64,000 bases of DNA from Micromonospora sp. WMMD1102 (GCF_029626265.1 NZ_JARUBN010000001.1:8435001-8499000), one strand, 5' to 3'; shown: positions 52,436 through 60,861, counted from the stretch's first letter. The notes: generated by a model from the letters alone, not told the origin. Made by a program: numbers and translations.

Positions 52436-53428
52436 TCACGGGCCGGTGTAGAGCATCAGGTTTGGTGTGTCCTGCAGATCCTGGTTGATCAGGTTCGGTG
52501 TCGCGTGGTCGGTGAGGGCCTGGCTAACCTGCGCTGGGGTCCAGTCTGGGTGGACAGCCAGCACGAGTGCTGCGGCGCCGGCCACGAGGCCAGGTTCGTT
52601 CATCGTCGTGTCGTACTCGCCGACGCCGGTCCCGATCGCCATGTGGGAGAAGGGCGCGAACAGGTCGACGTTCGGCCCCAGGCGGGTGATAGCGAACTGG
52701 ACGATGTTGGCCCAGGTCTGGGCGACCGTGATGACCTCGCGGACCCGGGCCGGCGAGACGTTCCGTGAGTCGCGGTCCTGGGTGGCCGAATCGACCTGCC
52801 CGGAGGTCGTGACGAGCGTGACACCACTCCGGACGAGATGTAGCGCAGCGGCGTCCACTCTGGAATCAGCCGGGTGCGTGATGTTGAGTACCGCCACGGC
52901 GGGCTTGACCGCGTTGGCCGTCACCCAGTCTAGGCCCTGGACCAGGCGTTCGGAGGTGGTACGTGCGGAACAGGACGCGATCCGTACCCCCACGATCCGC
53001 ACCTCCTTCGCCACCCCGTGCCTCGTGCCGCCGACCGCACTGGCCAACCCGGTCCCGAAGTTGTCCCACGGCCCGTCCGGACACTGGGTTCCGCCAGTGA
53101 AGTCAGTGCCCATGCTGGCCCGGCCGCCGAAGGTGGCATGGGTCGTCGCGACGGTGTCGCCCAGCACGTACGCGTGCACGTTGCGCCCTGTCGTCAGCCA
53201 GGAGAACGTGCCGGACCGCCCGAAATCACGCTGGTCGAGCCGGTCCAGGCCCAACGGAGCGCCGGTCTGCGTCCCGGGCACGCCGGCATCGTCCCAGGTA
53301 ACCTGCCCGGGCCGCGGGGCCTCGACCGCCGTGGCGCCTGCTGGTGGTGCCAGCCCTACTCCCAACGCGACGACCAGACCGGCCGCGACGGTACGCATGC
53401 ACCAGACACGCCGCACGCTTTGCCGCAC
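52436..53428 (-). CDS. Secreted subtilase-like (S8-fold) protein with catalytic residues replaced
   Basis: A 330-aa exported protein. The signal peptide covers about residues 12-33 (RTVAAGLVVALGVGLAPPAGATA). The fold follows proteinase-K-type S8 enzymes: GAPLGLDRLDQRDFGRSGTFSWLTTGRNVHAYVL at the N-terminus and VAGAAALVLAVHPDWTPAQVSQALTDHATPNLI...DTPNLMLY at the end. The catalytic Asp strand reads AYVLGDTV, the His motif GHGTHVA is NFGTGLA, and the Ser motif GTSMAxP is DTTMNEP, so the triad appears lost. No I9 propeptide is visible. It may be a binding or regulatory pseudoprotease. Confidence 0.72.
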   Translation of the reverse strand: MRQSVRRVWCMRTVAAGLVVALGVGLAPPAGATAVEAPRPGQVTWDDAGVPGTQTGAPLGLDRLDQRDFGRSGTFSWLTTGRNVHAYVLGDTVATTHATFGGRASMGTDFTGGTQCPDGPWDNFGTGLASAVGGTRHGVAKEVRIVGVRIASCSARTTSERLVQGLDWVTANAVKPAVAVLNITHPADSRVDAAALHLVRSGVTLVTTSGQVDSATQDRDSRNVSPARVREVITVAQTWANIVQFAITRLGPNVDLFAPFSHMAIGTGVGEYDTTMNEPGLVAGAAALVLAVHPDWTPAQVSQALTDHATPNLINQDLQDTPNLMLYTGP

Positions 53429-53586
53429 AGTTCCTCCCTCGGGGAAGTCATGTGACGGTAGCCGTCGCCGCCTTCATGTTGGCTTCACCGCTGTTGGCCA
53501 GGCGGCGCTTGCGTGGCCGGTCCGGCGGAGACGCCAACGGGCGCACTCCGTGCCCAGTCGCGGTCACGGCCTGTCGACCCGGGCGA

Positions 53587-54024
53587 TTACTGTGATCCAC
53601 AGGCGGTCGCGATCGCGGCGGTATCCCAATAGAAGGGGCGGATTTCGCTGATCCGTCCGTTCTCCACCGTGACCGTCTGCAAGATCGGGAAATCGAGTTC
53701 ACGTCCGGTCGTTCGGGCTCGCGCGTGTACCTGGGTCAGCACGACGAGCGGACTGGTGGTGGCCAGGAAATGCTGCTCCAGCATTTCGAGGGTCTCCCAC
53801 GTCCGGCTCATGGCAAGGAAGAAGCGTTCCAGGCCCTCATGGCCCCGCCAGGTGCCCCCATACGGCAGGGTCTCTGCCTGGTGCAGCACGACGTCTGGAG
53901 AGAAGAACGGTGCGAGCGGCGTGAAGTCCGCGGTTCCTGGTCCGCCTGCGGCGAGGTAATCGGCTTCGGCGGCGTACATCCCCTGTAGCACGGACAGGGC
54001 GCTCGTTGTCGAAGGCGTAGTCAT
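53587..54024 (-). CDS. SnoaL-like/NTF2-fold protein
   Basis: A 145-aa protein starting MTTPSTTSALSVLQGMYAAEADYLAAGG, followed by FTPLAPFFSPDVVLHQAETLPYGGTWRGHEGLERFFLAMSRTWETLEML and VVLTQVHARARTTGRELDFPILQTVTVENGRISEIRPFYWDTAAIATA. The FYWD end and WRGHEGLERF are typical of SnoaL-like domains. Such proteins bind or turn over small molecules; substrate unknown. It lies immediately left of the ISL3 insertion. Confidence 0.85.
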   Translation of the reverse strand: MTTPSTTSALSVLQGMYAAEADYLAAGGPGTADFTPLAPFFSPDVVLHQAETLPYGGTWRGHEGLERFFLAMSRTWETLEMLEQHFLATTSPLVVLTQVHARARTTGRELDFPILQTVTVENGRISEIRPFYWDTAAIATACGSQ

Positions 54025-54090
54025 GACCCTTAGCCTGCCCCAAATTGCCCGGATGCGCTGGCGGAAATCGGTCGCCGCGCTTCGCCTGGC

Positions 54091-54098
54091 ACGATCCG
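54091..54098 (+). repeat. Left 8-bp target duplication of the ISL3 element
   Basis: ACGATCCG abuts the left inverted end of the element and recurs exactly at 55560-55567 on the other side. ISL3 transposases make 8-bp duplications, so this marks a genuine insertion. Confidence 0.85.
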
Positions 54099-55559
54099 GG
54101 CTCAACGACGTTAGCGAGGGTCGAGGTGGCCTCGGGTTCGTCGGGTGGTGGCGCAGCGGGTGCGTAGTCGCTGGTTGACGGGATTGCGGAAGCCGTAGGC
54201 GTCGCGGGCGGCGGTCTTGATCACTCGGTTGGTGCCTTCGGAGCGGCATTGGTGATTCCGGTGCGGATGAACGCGAGGATCTGTGGCCACCAGGTCTCGA
54301 TCGTGGTGGCGAGGCGGTGAAGTTCGGGCAGGTCGGTGGTGGCGCAACGGCGGTAGAAGCGGTCCAACAGCACGGCGACGCGTTCTCGGTCCGGGTCGGT
54401 ACGGGCCAGCGCGAGCAGATCGAGCAGGTCCTCCTTGGCGTTCCACGCCGCCAGGATCGGCACGCCGATCCTGGCGGGCAGCGCGGCCAGTTCGTCTTGC
54501 AGGTCATCGACGTACTCGGCGCGCATCCGGGCGGCGTTGCGGGTCAGCCGGTTACGTAGTTCCCACTCGCGGTTGCCTTTGCGTCCGCGTCGGCCCCGTT
54601 GCTGCACGGTGACCCGGCGGCGGACCTCGGTGACGGTGGCGTTGGCCAACTGCACGAGGTGGAAGTGATCAACGACGAGCTGGACGTGCGGCAGCACCCG
54701 CCGCACGGCGGACTTGAAGACCGTGCACATGTCGATCGCGACATAGCGCACCCGGTCACGCCAGGCCGGTGGGCGGGCCAGGAGCCAGTCGGCCACGACC
54801 TGGGCGGAGCGGCCCTCGACCTGACCGAGCAGCCCCTGCCCGTCCGACAGATCACAGAATCCGACGTGCCAGCGGTCGACGGTGCTCTCCCACGTCCCGG
54901 CGGCCTCATCGAACACAAATATCGGTCGGCCCCGGCGAACCTCATCGATGCCCAATACCTCGACGGGTTGCGGCTGTTCGGGCAGCACCGCTGCCGCATG
55001 CGCGGCGAACGCGGCGCCGACCACCGGCCAGGACACGTCGTGATCCCGCGCTGACTGCACCACCGTGCGTCCACCATCGGCGACCGCCGCACCAGCCGCC
55101 GCCCGCAACCGTGCGGTCAACCGCTTACGCGCCGGCACGACCTCCACCGCCTCGGTGAACGAGCCTCGCACGCAGGCTGGCTCATCACAACGCCAGCGCC
55201 GCTTGCGCCACCGCAGCGCCGGCCGCCGCCCACCGATCGGCAGGTCACGTGGCCGAGTCACCCGCCGGCCCTTCGACCTGCGCGCCGGTGTTCCGCACTT
55301 CGGACACCGCCGTGCCCGCTCATCCGCGGTGACCAGGTCCACCACAAGACCCTCCGGCCCGTCCGCGACCCCGACGACGGCCAGCCCGGCAAGGCCCAGC
55401 AGCCGGGTCGTATCCTCAACCATGCCCGTGGCTTTTCTGTCGTGAACAACCTTGCTTCGACAACAAGATGATCAACCAGAGGCCACGGGCGCCCTCACAC
55501 CAGGGTCCACCCTGAACAGCCCCCGGACATCAGCCGGCCCCCATCAACTTCGTTGAGCC
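54099..55559 (-). mobile_element. ISL3-family insertion sequence, 1461 bp, near-intact
   Basis: Left end GGCTCAACGACGTT (54099-54112) and right end, read inward, GGCTCAACGAAGTT (complement of 55546-55559) form 14-bp inverted repeats with one mismatch. Perfect 8-bp direct repeats ACGATCCG flank them. It carries one transposase gene on the minus strand, frameshifted near its end. The intact ends and duplication show it is the youngest insertion in the window. Confidence 0.9.
54111..55423 (-). pseudogene. ISL3 transposase with late frameshift
   Basis: Begins MVEDTTRLLGLAGLAVVGVADGPEGLVVDLVTADERARRCPKCG, with zinc-binding Cys (CPKC, and CDEPAC), then VLGIDEVRRGRPIFVF and YVAIDMCTVFKSAVRRVLPHVQLVVDHFHLVQLAN (DDE domain). 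At about 54242 the frame breaks: ITNA is followed by APKAPTE stop in frame, whereas SEGTNRVIKTAARDAYGFRNP, the expected C-terminus with the catalytic Glu, continues in the next frame to a TAA at 54111. One missing base explains this; programmed frameshifting is not known for this family. Confidence 0.87.
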
Positions 55560-55567
55560 ACGATCCG
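55560..55567 (+). repeat. Right 8-bp target duplication of the ISL3 element
   Basis: ACGATCCG, identical to 54091-54098. Removing the element and one copy restores a continuous host sequence (CTGGCACGATCCGTTGATCG). Confidence 0.85.
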
Positions 55568-55645
55568 TTGATCGCCCGCACACCGACAAGTCTGGATGTC
55601 AGCGACCGGCTCTGACGTCACGTTAGGTGACGAGCGCTTCGCGGC

Positions 55646-56153
55646 ATGTCCGCGCAGCTGACTGGCTCACGCAGGGTTGGCTGCCGTGGCAGCAGCTCGT
55701 GTTCTTCGGCCCGGCCGGCTTCCTTCGAGTTCCTGGCCGCCCACACCGCCACCGCCGATGACTGCTACGTGTGCATTTGGGACGGCTGGGGCAACGCTGA
55801 GTCCGCCATCGACGAAGACGCGGTGTACCTCACGACCGCGCTTGCGGATCACCAATCGACCAAGGGACAGACGCCCGGTCGGGCCTGGCGGGCGAACACG
55901 GCGCCTCGCCCGCAGTCCCCGGCTTGGCGAAGGTGGTTCCCCAGGGCCTCGGCAAAGTCCTTAGCTCAGGAATCCAGAGCAGCAGGCTCGCGAGAAGAAG
56001 ATCTTCGTCCACGTCGTGGAGCTGGTCCAGCTCATGGCCGCCGATCCCAACCTGACCTTCGACGGTCCCGCGATTCAGCGGCGAGTGCGGCGTTCCTGAG
56101 GTACCGTAGTTCAGCTCGAGCGGCAGCACGCCAGCCGGTCCAGGTTGCGATGA
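55646..56153 (+). pseudogene. Decayed coding remnant, unknown family
   Basis: Protein-like stretches occur in different frames: FEFLAAHTATADDCYVCIWDGWG (about 55728-55796) and KKIFVHVVELVQLMAADPNLTFDGPAIQRRVRRS (about 55995-56097). The first resembles actinobacterial hypothetical proteins with a CxxCxWDGxG block. The intervening sequence is not coding-like. I cannot name the parent genes; they appear to have been broken before or during the IS insertions. Confidence 0.4.
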
Positions 56154-56180
56154 TGCGGGTGGCGGTAGTTACGGGCCCGC

Positions 56181-56705
56181 TTGGCCCGTGCTTTGTACGA
56201 AACCGGGCTTGGCGCCCGCGAGGTCCTCCTCGAGTGCTACGGCGTCGACTTCCCGGCCGAGGTGTTCGTGATCGCTGATGCCGATCCGTACTCGCTGGAC
56301 ACTCCGACCGAGTCTACGAACCAGCCGTGGAGGTTGGCCGTGCCACTGGACCGTGGCGGTCCCCCGCCTACGGCGGACTGGATGGCACGGGTGGAGCGGA
56401 AGCTCATCTCCCTCGATCCTGACCTCGTCCCGCTGGTCGGCCTGCTCCGTCACGGCGGCGAAAGCGAGGACGACAACCTGATTCTCTGTTACCGGCTGAG
56501 CGAACTCTTGGCTGGTCGCTCGACGGTCTTCGACGTGTGGCGGAGGCCCAGGCGTCGTGGCGACGTGCAGCGGCGGGTGGGGGCCGTTAGCGAGACCGCC
56601 CCCAAGCAGTTAACTCCCGTTGGACGGTTTGCCGTATGTGCTCCTGCAGGGCGGTGTCGGCCGTGGGGTCGAGTTGCGCCATTGCGGCAGGAAAGGCGTT
56701 GGTGA
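56181..56705 (+). CDS. Hypothetical protein, probably truncated at the C-terminus
   Basis: Residues 1-120 look like a real protein: ALYETGLGAREVLLECYGVDFPAEVFVIADADPY, TNQPWRLAVPLDRGGPPPTADWMARVERKLISLDPDLVPLVGLL and NLILCYRLSELLAGRSTVFDVW. After that the frame becomes Arg/Pro-rich and overlaps the convergent RNA ligase gene by 119 bp, which suggests a frameshift or lost stop. The start appears to be TTG. No known function; its family is unrecognised. Confidence 0.45.
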   Translation: MARALYETGLGAREVLLECYGVDFPAEVFVIADADPYSLDTPTESTNQPWRLAVPLDRGGPPPTADWMARVERKLISLDPDLVPLVGLLRHGGESEDDNLILCYRLSELLAGRSTVFDVWRRPRRRGDVQRRVGAVSETAPKQLTPVGRFAVCAPAGRCRPWGRVAPLRQERRW

Positions 56706-57531
56706 GGTCGATGAGGATGTCCAGGATGGTCTCGTCGGTGATGGCGGCTTGGTCTTCGCCCACTTTGGAACGCGCGGAGGCGAGGCGGGTTGGGTTGACC
56801 ATGTGCTCGGCGATTGCGAGCAGGTCTGTTGGTGTGAGCGAGGCGTCCGCGTTGAAGGGCCGACTCTGGTCGAAGCGTTGCTCGTCGAACTCGGCGATCT
56901 TGCGTTTTACGATCGATCGTTTGGTGGGCGGCAGCGACTGGTCGGCGCGCATGACGATGCCCTCGGCGAGGTTGTCCGGCAGGGGTGGTAGCCCGAGCGC
57001 CGCAGGGATGCTGGTGATGAATCTTGTCGGCACCGTGTCGAGGTCGGATAGTCGGCCGCGTCGCAGCAGTGGCACGACGTCGAGCCCGGCAGCGCCTGCG
57101 ATGTCGCGGACCTGCGCGTACGGCAGGTACACACCCTCGTCGTCGCTGGTTGTCTGCACGAGTACGTCGAAGAGCGCGAAACGTAGGTCGGGAGTGTACC
57201 AGATTCCGGTCTGCACGGCGGTGACCCCTGGCGCCGGGGGAACGTCGGGATGCGGGTAGGAGCCTCCATACAGTTCACCGTACAGGCGTACGGTGGTGCC
57301 CGGCCCCGCCCACGCGGCCTCGGCCGCCGCTGCCAGCCGGTCGCGCAGCAGTTGCCACCCAAAGAAGGGTTCGTCGTCGGATAGCCATGCTTTCCGCTTG
57401 CCGACGCGCATGGTGCGGCCATCCGCCGCAACGACGAGCTGTGCTCCGTGGATCTTCTCGGTGGCGATCCACGGCCCTGCGACGTCGTCGGCGCTCGTCG
57501 TGGCGATCTTCAGGTACTGGATATGTTGCAT
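56587..57531 (-). CDS. Rnl2-type RNA ligase
   Basis: A 314-aa ATP-dependent RNA ligase. All nucleotidyltransferase motifs are present: motif I EKIHG with nucleotidyl Lys26, motif III YGELYGG (84-90), motif IIIa FALFD (118-122), motif IV EGIV (191-194) and motif V KRK (210-212). A C-terminal helical domain follows (LTPTDLLAIAEHMVNPTRLASARSKVG...ILDILIDLTNAF), similar to T4 Rnl2-like ligases that seal nicked RNA. No partner kinase/phosphatase or tRNA-cutting toxin gene is adjacent, so the RNA target is unknown. The ATG start is followed at once by HIQYLKIAT. Confidence 0.88.
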   Translation of the reverse strand: MQHIQYLKIATTSADDVAGPWIATEKIHGAQLVVAADGRTMRVGKRKAWLSDDEPFFGWQLLRDRLAAAAEAAWAGPGTTVRLYGELYGGSYPHPDVPPAPGVTAVQTGIWYTPDLRFALFDVLVQTTSDDEGVYLPYAQVRDIAGAAGLDVVPLLRRGRLSDLDTVPTRFITSIPAALGLPPLPDNLAEGIVMRADQSLPPTKRSIVKRKIAEFDEQRFDQSRPFNADASLTPTDLLAIAEHMVNPTRLASARSKVGEDQAAITDETILDILIDLTNAFPAAMAQLDPTADTALQEHIRQTVQRELTAWGRSR

Positions 57532-57767
57532 ACGACCAGTGTCGACACGGTCGTCGTCGATGTCATCCGGATTTCTCCACCCGGCCCATCCACTCCCCGG
57601 GTCGCTATGAATCGCACTTCGTCAGTCTTCACCGTGTGCCACCAAATTGACCCGAGCGACGCGATTGTGTTGATTGGTGCGACACGGATGAATGTGGCGG
57701 GACCGGACGGGGGTGGGACCCCTGGGTAGGCAATTCTCAACACAAGATCACCCACGCGGTGAGGACC

Positions 57768-57965
57768 CCCGTGATTGCACATCGTGCCATCGTCGACGTC
57801 CCAAGGGACCTCCTGCAGCACCTCGCGGCTGTTGTACGCACGCGCCGCGCCTGCGGTACCGGCTGTGGCACTCGAGCCTTGACCTGCTGTTACCGGGCCC
57901 GATGGTGCTCGTCTGGTTCCGCAAGGTTGAGGACATGACCCTCCTCGCCGCTGGCTTCGGGCTCA
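57768..57965 (+). pseudogene. IS5-type transposase N-terminal remnant
   Basis: Reads VIAHRAIVDVPRDLLQHLAAVVRTRRACGTGCGTRALTCC, then after a frameshift LVWFRKVEDMTLLAAGFGLS, the helix-turn-helix start of an IS5 transposase. It is cut off at about 57965, where IS110-like sequence begins. Confidence 0.65.
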
Positions 57966-57971
57966 GCCTCA

Positions 57972-58130
57972 TCAGGCAACACCACCCGCTACCGGCTCAA
58001 CCGCAGCGGCGACCGACGCCTCGACCGAGCGCTCTACACCGTCGCGCCGGTCCACATAGGCGGACGCACCAAACGCGAGATCATGCGCAGCCTCAAGTGC
58101 TACATCAGCCGGCAACTCTCCGGACCCTGA
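57972..58130 (+). pseudogene. IS110-family transposase C-terminal remnant
   Basis: Encodes GNTTRYRLNRSGDRRLDRALYTVAPVHIGGRTKREIMRSLKCYISRQL, matching the C-terminal helix-hairpin region of IS110 transposases with a short internal deletion between the VAPVHI and GRTKREI parts. It is fused directly to the IS5 remnant. Confidence 0.7.
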
Positions 58131-58185
58131 ATGGCACCTACGCAGCCACCAGCACCTGACAGTCATAGCAGCTTGCCAATGAGGT

Positions 58186-58932
58186 CTACCCTGCCCCATG
58201 GCCGGCGAACGCCGCCACCTGCTGGACCAGGCCGTTCGAGATGACCGTAATCCGGCGTCGACCGGGCAGGTCCACAAACGGGCAGCCGTCCGGCCCCTCC
58301 CGCAACGTGGCCGAGTCGTCGCCGGGTTCGAGCCACAACAACTTGCCGAACCGCAGCCAGTCGGTGAGCTCGAAGTCGTACTGTGAGACCCGCGGAGGGT
58401 CCCAGTCCCAGCCGCGGTTAACGCCGTCCCGGTACACCGGATACGTGTTCTGGCCCCACAGATTCACAAGCGTGACGCCTTCGGGCCTGGGTCCGAAGTA
58501 GCTGATTGTCCAGCCGGTGTGCGCACCCACCGTAACTTCGGCGATAACAGCTCGCACACCTCGGCTGTTGAGGATCCGGGGCACGACGAACGGCACATCC
58601 GGGCCCGGGACCACGGCGAACGGCGGATGCTCCACCGGATTGGCCAGCCGCATCGCTCCGGTCATGGCAAGCCAGCTGCGCGGCAGAGGCGACGGCGGGC
58701 GGCGGATGGAGCTCACGTAGTTCCAGAAGCGGCCGTCGAGGCCGTACACATCGATCGGCCACCGCACCAACTCGCCGTTGTCCGGGCAACGCGCGACGGT
58801 TAGCTCGGGCAACAGCGCACGATACTGGCGGTTGACCTCCCTGACTCGGTTCGGGTCCGGTGACTTCTGCGTGAGCAGCCGGAAGCTCTCGGACGTCAGC
58901 CGCGCCCGCTCGGCGACGGGGTCGTCGGCCAT
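58186..58932 (-). CDS. Hypothetical protein
   Basis: A 248-aa protein starting MADDPVAERARLTSESFRLLTQKSPDPNRVREVNRQYRALLPELTVARCPDNGELVRWPIDVYGLDGRFWNY. It continues with many aromatic and Gly/Pro residues (PPFAVVPGPDVPFVVPRILNSRGVRAVIAEVTVGAHTGWTISYFGPRPEGVTLVNLWGQNTYPV, PRVSQYDFELTDWLRFGKLLWLEPGDDSATL). It looks conserved and globular, cytosolic, without a recognised domain. The ATG overlaps the stop of the short upstream frame (TGATG), implying coupling. Confidence 0.6.
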   Translation of the reverse strand: MADDPVAERARLTSESFRLLTQKSPDPNRVREVNRQYRALLPELTVARCPDNGELVRWPIDVYGLDGRFWNYVSSIRRPPSPLPRSWLAMTGAMRLANPVEHPPFAVVPGPDVPFVVPRILNSRGVRAVIAEVTVGAHTGWTISYFGPRPEGVTLVNLWGQNTYPVYRDGVNRGWDWDPPRVSQYDFELTDWLRFGKLLWLEPGDDSATLREGPDGCPFVDLPGRRRITVISNGLVQQVAAFAGHGAG

Positions 58933-59135
58933 CAGGCCGGCCTTCCCGCGGGTCGGACCCACGACCGCCAATTCGTCCACAGCGGAGTCTTCCCACCACG
59001 AATCCTGTCGGGTAGCTGGGAGACAAGACGCACTAGGCCCTCGCCACCGCCACGTTCGTGTTGTCCTGCAAGCTTGTCGCGCATCTCCTTCTCGTGTGGA
59101 TTCTCCGGGTCCCAACGCACGACCGCGCCGTGCAT
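58932..59135 (-). CDS. Small hypothetical protein coupled to the 58186 gene
   Basis: A 67-aa frame, MHGAVVRWDPENPHEKEMRDKLAGQHERGGGEGLVRLVSQLPDR and on to TPLWTNWRSWVRPAGRPA. Its TGA overlaps the next ATG by one base (TGATG). The charged N-terminus looks protein-like, but the family is unknown, and the C-terminus may be shifted relative to an ancestral longer gene. Confidence 0.42.
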   Translation of the reverse strand: MHGAVVRWDPENPHEKEMRDKLAGQHERGGGEGLVRLVSQLPDRIRGGKTPLWTNWRSWVRPAGRPA

Positions 59136-59189
59136 CACGCCGAATCTCCCTCTTTGCAACTATCTTCGATTAGCAGATCGTACTCGTCC

Positions 59190-59382
59190 TGGGGCGTCCA
59201 AACGCCGACAGCAGGTGCACCTGCGTCCCGTCGCTACGTCGGAGCGCCGCGCAGCGTCTCGCCGTCCATGGCGATCACGATGCGCCGCTGCCGGCATTGT
59301 GCCGGTGGTCGGGGTCGCAGCCGGGCGCGTAGCCACCGGGCCAGCCCCAGCCGCACCAATCCGCAGCTCACGACAGCGCGGA
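59190..59382 (-). pseudogene. ISAs1-type transposase fragment
   Basis: Short internal piece reading LVRLGLARWLRARLRPRPPAQCRQRRIVIAMDGETLRGA and then, in another frame, DGTQVHLLSAF. This is the first catalytic-Asp block of an ISAs1 transposase. It differs from the longer ISAs1 remnant at 46.5 kb, so at least two such elements have entered the region. Confidence 0.65.
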
Positions 59383-60372
59383 TCAACTACGCAATGCCCT
59401 GGGTGGAGGCGGGGGGGATGTCGCGGTGTGGAGCCGTGCGTAGTGATCGCGGAGCAGGTCTCTGCCCCAGTCGTCGCGTAGATGCCGCCATACCGAGTGG
59501 GCGTGGTTGGCGTCATCCTGGGTGTTGTCGTACTCGATGAGGAACTGCGGTGCTTGTATGCAGTAGTAGTGGCCCGCGCCGGGTGTGGTTGGCCCCGCCC
59601 AGGCGAACCGGATCCGGTGCAGGCCCGCTGCCTGGACGTCGCGCCAACAGGCCTGGGCGTACGGTGTCGGTGCGCGGTGAAGGTAGCGACGGACCAACTG
59701 GTCGAGGACTTCCTGTTGCGCCGGACGCAGCAGGTCACGGCCGATACCTTCGGGCAGCAGTTCCGGGTCGGCCACCGGGTCGGCTCGGGTGAGGATGTCG
59801 TCGGGAGCGATGTCGGCGCTGATGCCGAGCGCACGTTGGTCGGGATCGAGCCCAGTCACTAGCTGGCGGGCCAGGTCTTCCTCGGGCCCGAGGATCCGGC
59901 GGCCGGCGTGCGGCCCGGATGGTACGACGGCTGGCTCGGACCCGACGAAATGCGGGGTGAACGTGGTGCCGGCCGGCGTCACGACGACGTGCACGGCCAG
60001 ATGGTGGCCATTGATCCGCCAACCCCATGGCTTGTCGCCGTCCGGGTCGCCGAGCATCCGTAGCCAGTAGCGGTCACCTCCGGGCGGTGAGCCGGTCGCC
60101 AGTTCCCGCCTGATCCGCTCGATCTCGATGGCGCCGACCGCGAGATCGCCGCCGTCGGGAGAGTGGGCCGACCGGAGCAGATCGATCGCGAGTGCGTGCT
60201 GGGCGTCAGTGAGGTGCTCCATCGACAGGCCGGGCCGATCCCCGGGAAGGTAGCTCCACTGCCGCAGGCTGGAGTCGGCGAGGTCGCCGCGGACCAGGCG
60301 GCACTGCTGTTCATCCAGGCTCGCGACGAGAGCACGCGCGCATCGGTGGGCGTCATCGGTGGCAGTTGTCAC
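59383..60372 (-). CDS. DUF3500-domain protein
   Basis: A 329-aa protein. The GTG with complement 60370-60372 is preferred as start (VTTATDDAHRCARALVASLDEQQCRLVRGDL) since GGGGGACCTT precedes it. DUF3500 signatures are RQWSYLPGDRPGLSMEHLTDAQHALAIDLLRSAHS, YWLRMLGDPDGDKPWGWRINGHHLAVHVVVTPAGTTFTPHFVGSEPA, and FAWAGPTTPGAGHYYCIQAPQFLIEYDNTQDDANHAHSVWRHLRDDWGRDLLRDHYAR. Many conserved His, Trp and Asp hint at a metal enzyme, but the activity is unknown. Confidence 0.87.
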   Translation of the reverse strand: MTTATDDAHRCARALVASLDEQQCRLVRGDLADSSLRQWSYLPGDRPGLSMEHLTDAQHALAIDLLRSAHSPDGGDLAVGAIEIERIRRELATGSPPGGDRYWLRMLGDPDGDKPWGWRINGHHLAVHVVVTPAGTTFTPHFVGSEPAVVPSGPHAGRRILGPEEDLARQLVTGLDPDQRALGISADIAPDDILTRADPVADPELLPEGIGRDLLRPAQQEVLDQLVRRYLHRAPTPYAQACWRDVQAAGLHRIRFAWAGPTTPGAGHYYCIQAPQFLIEYDNTQDDANHAHSVWRHLRDDWGRDLLRDHYARLHTATSPPPPPRALRS

Positions 60373-60609
60373 AAGGTCCCCCAAGAGAATGGTTGCGCGA
60401 CGTCGTTGCGTGTCCGGAGCGCCGCAGGAGACGATCATCCTACGATCCCAGGTGCGCTCGGAGGAGTGGCTACAGATCTGATGCTCCGGAGTCCCTGATG
60501 TCCGGCAGGACGCCCGTGCTGGGCTGAAATCCGGGTGGTCGCTCGCTGACGTAGGTTCAATCCTGGTGCCTGGAGGCCGTTACAGAGTCTGACGCTGGGA
60601 GCCCGGTTC

Positions 60610-60831
60610 CTCCTGCATCAACCAGGTCGAACGCTGGTTTGGCTATCCCGTCGAGCAGAAGATTCGCCGCGGTGCCCACAAGAGTGTCCGAACCCCTCGA
60701 AGCCGACATCTGGGCATGGATCGCCGCCTGGAACAGCAACCCACCCCCCGTTCATCTGGACCAGACCGCCGAGGAGATCCTCGATTCACTCGCCCGAGTT
60801 GTAGGCGAATTTCTGGCGCGGAATACTAGGC
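60610..60831 (+). pseudogene. IS630-family transposase C-terminal remnant
   Basis: In shifting frames reads INQVERWFGYPVEQKIRRGAHKSV, LEADIWAWIAAWNSNPPP and QTAEEILDSLAR, the last third of an IS630 transposase including the final catalytic Glu region. Two frameshifts are visible. It may be the other half of the IS630 copy seen at 28.9 kb or a separate insertion. Confidence 0.75.
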
Positions 60832-60861
60832 TCACGAAGGCTCGCCAGGTCGTCTACACCC

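Noticed and set aside
54111..54446. Separate 111-aa gene at the ISL3 left end
   Set aside because: Its last 45 codons are the expected C-terminus of the ISL3 transposase in the shifted frame, so it is part of that broken gene.
57692..58159. 155-aa rightward protein
   Set aside because: It is a mix of frames over an IS5 head and an IS110 tail; the homologous segments lie in other frames.
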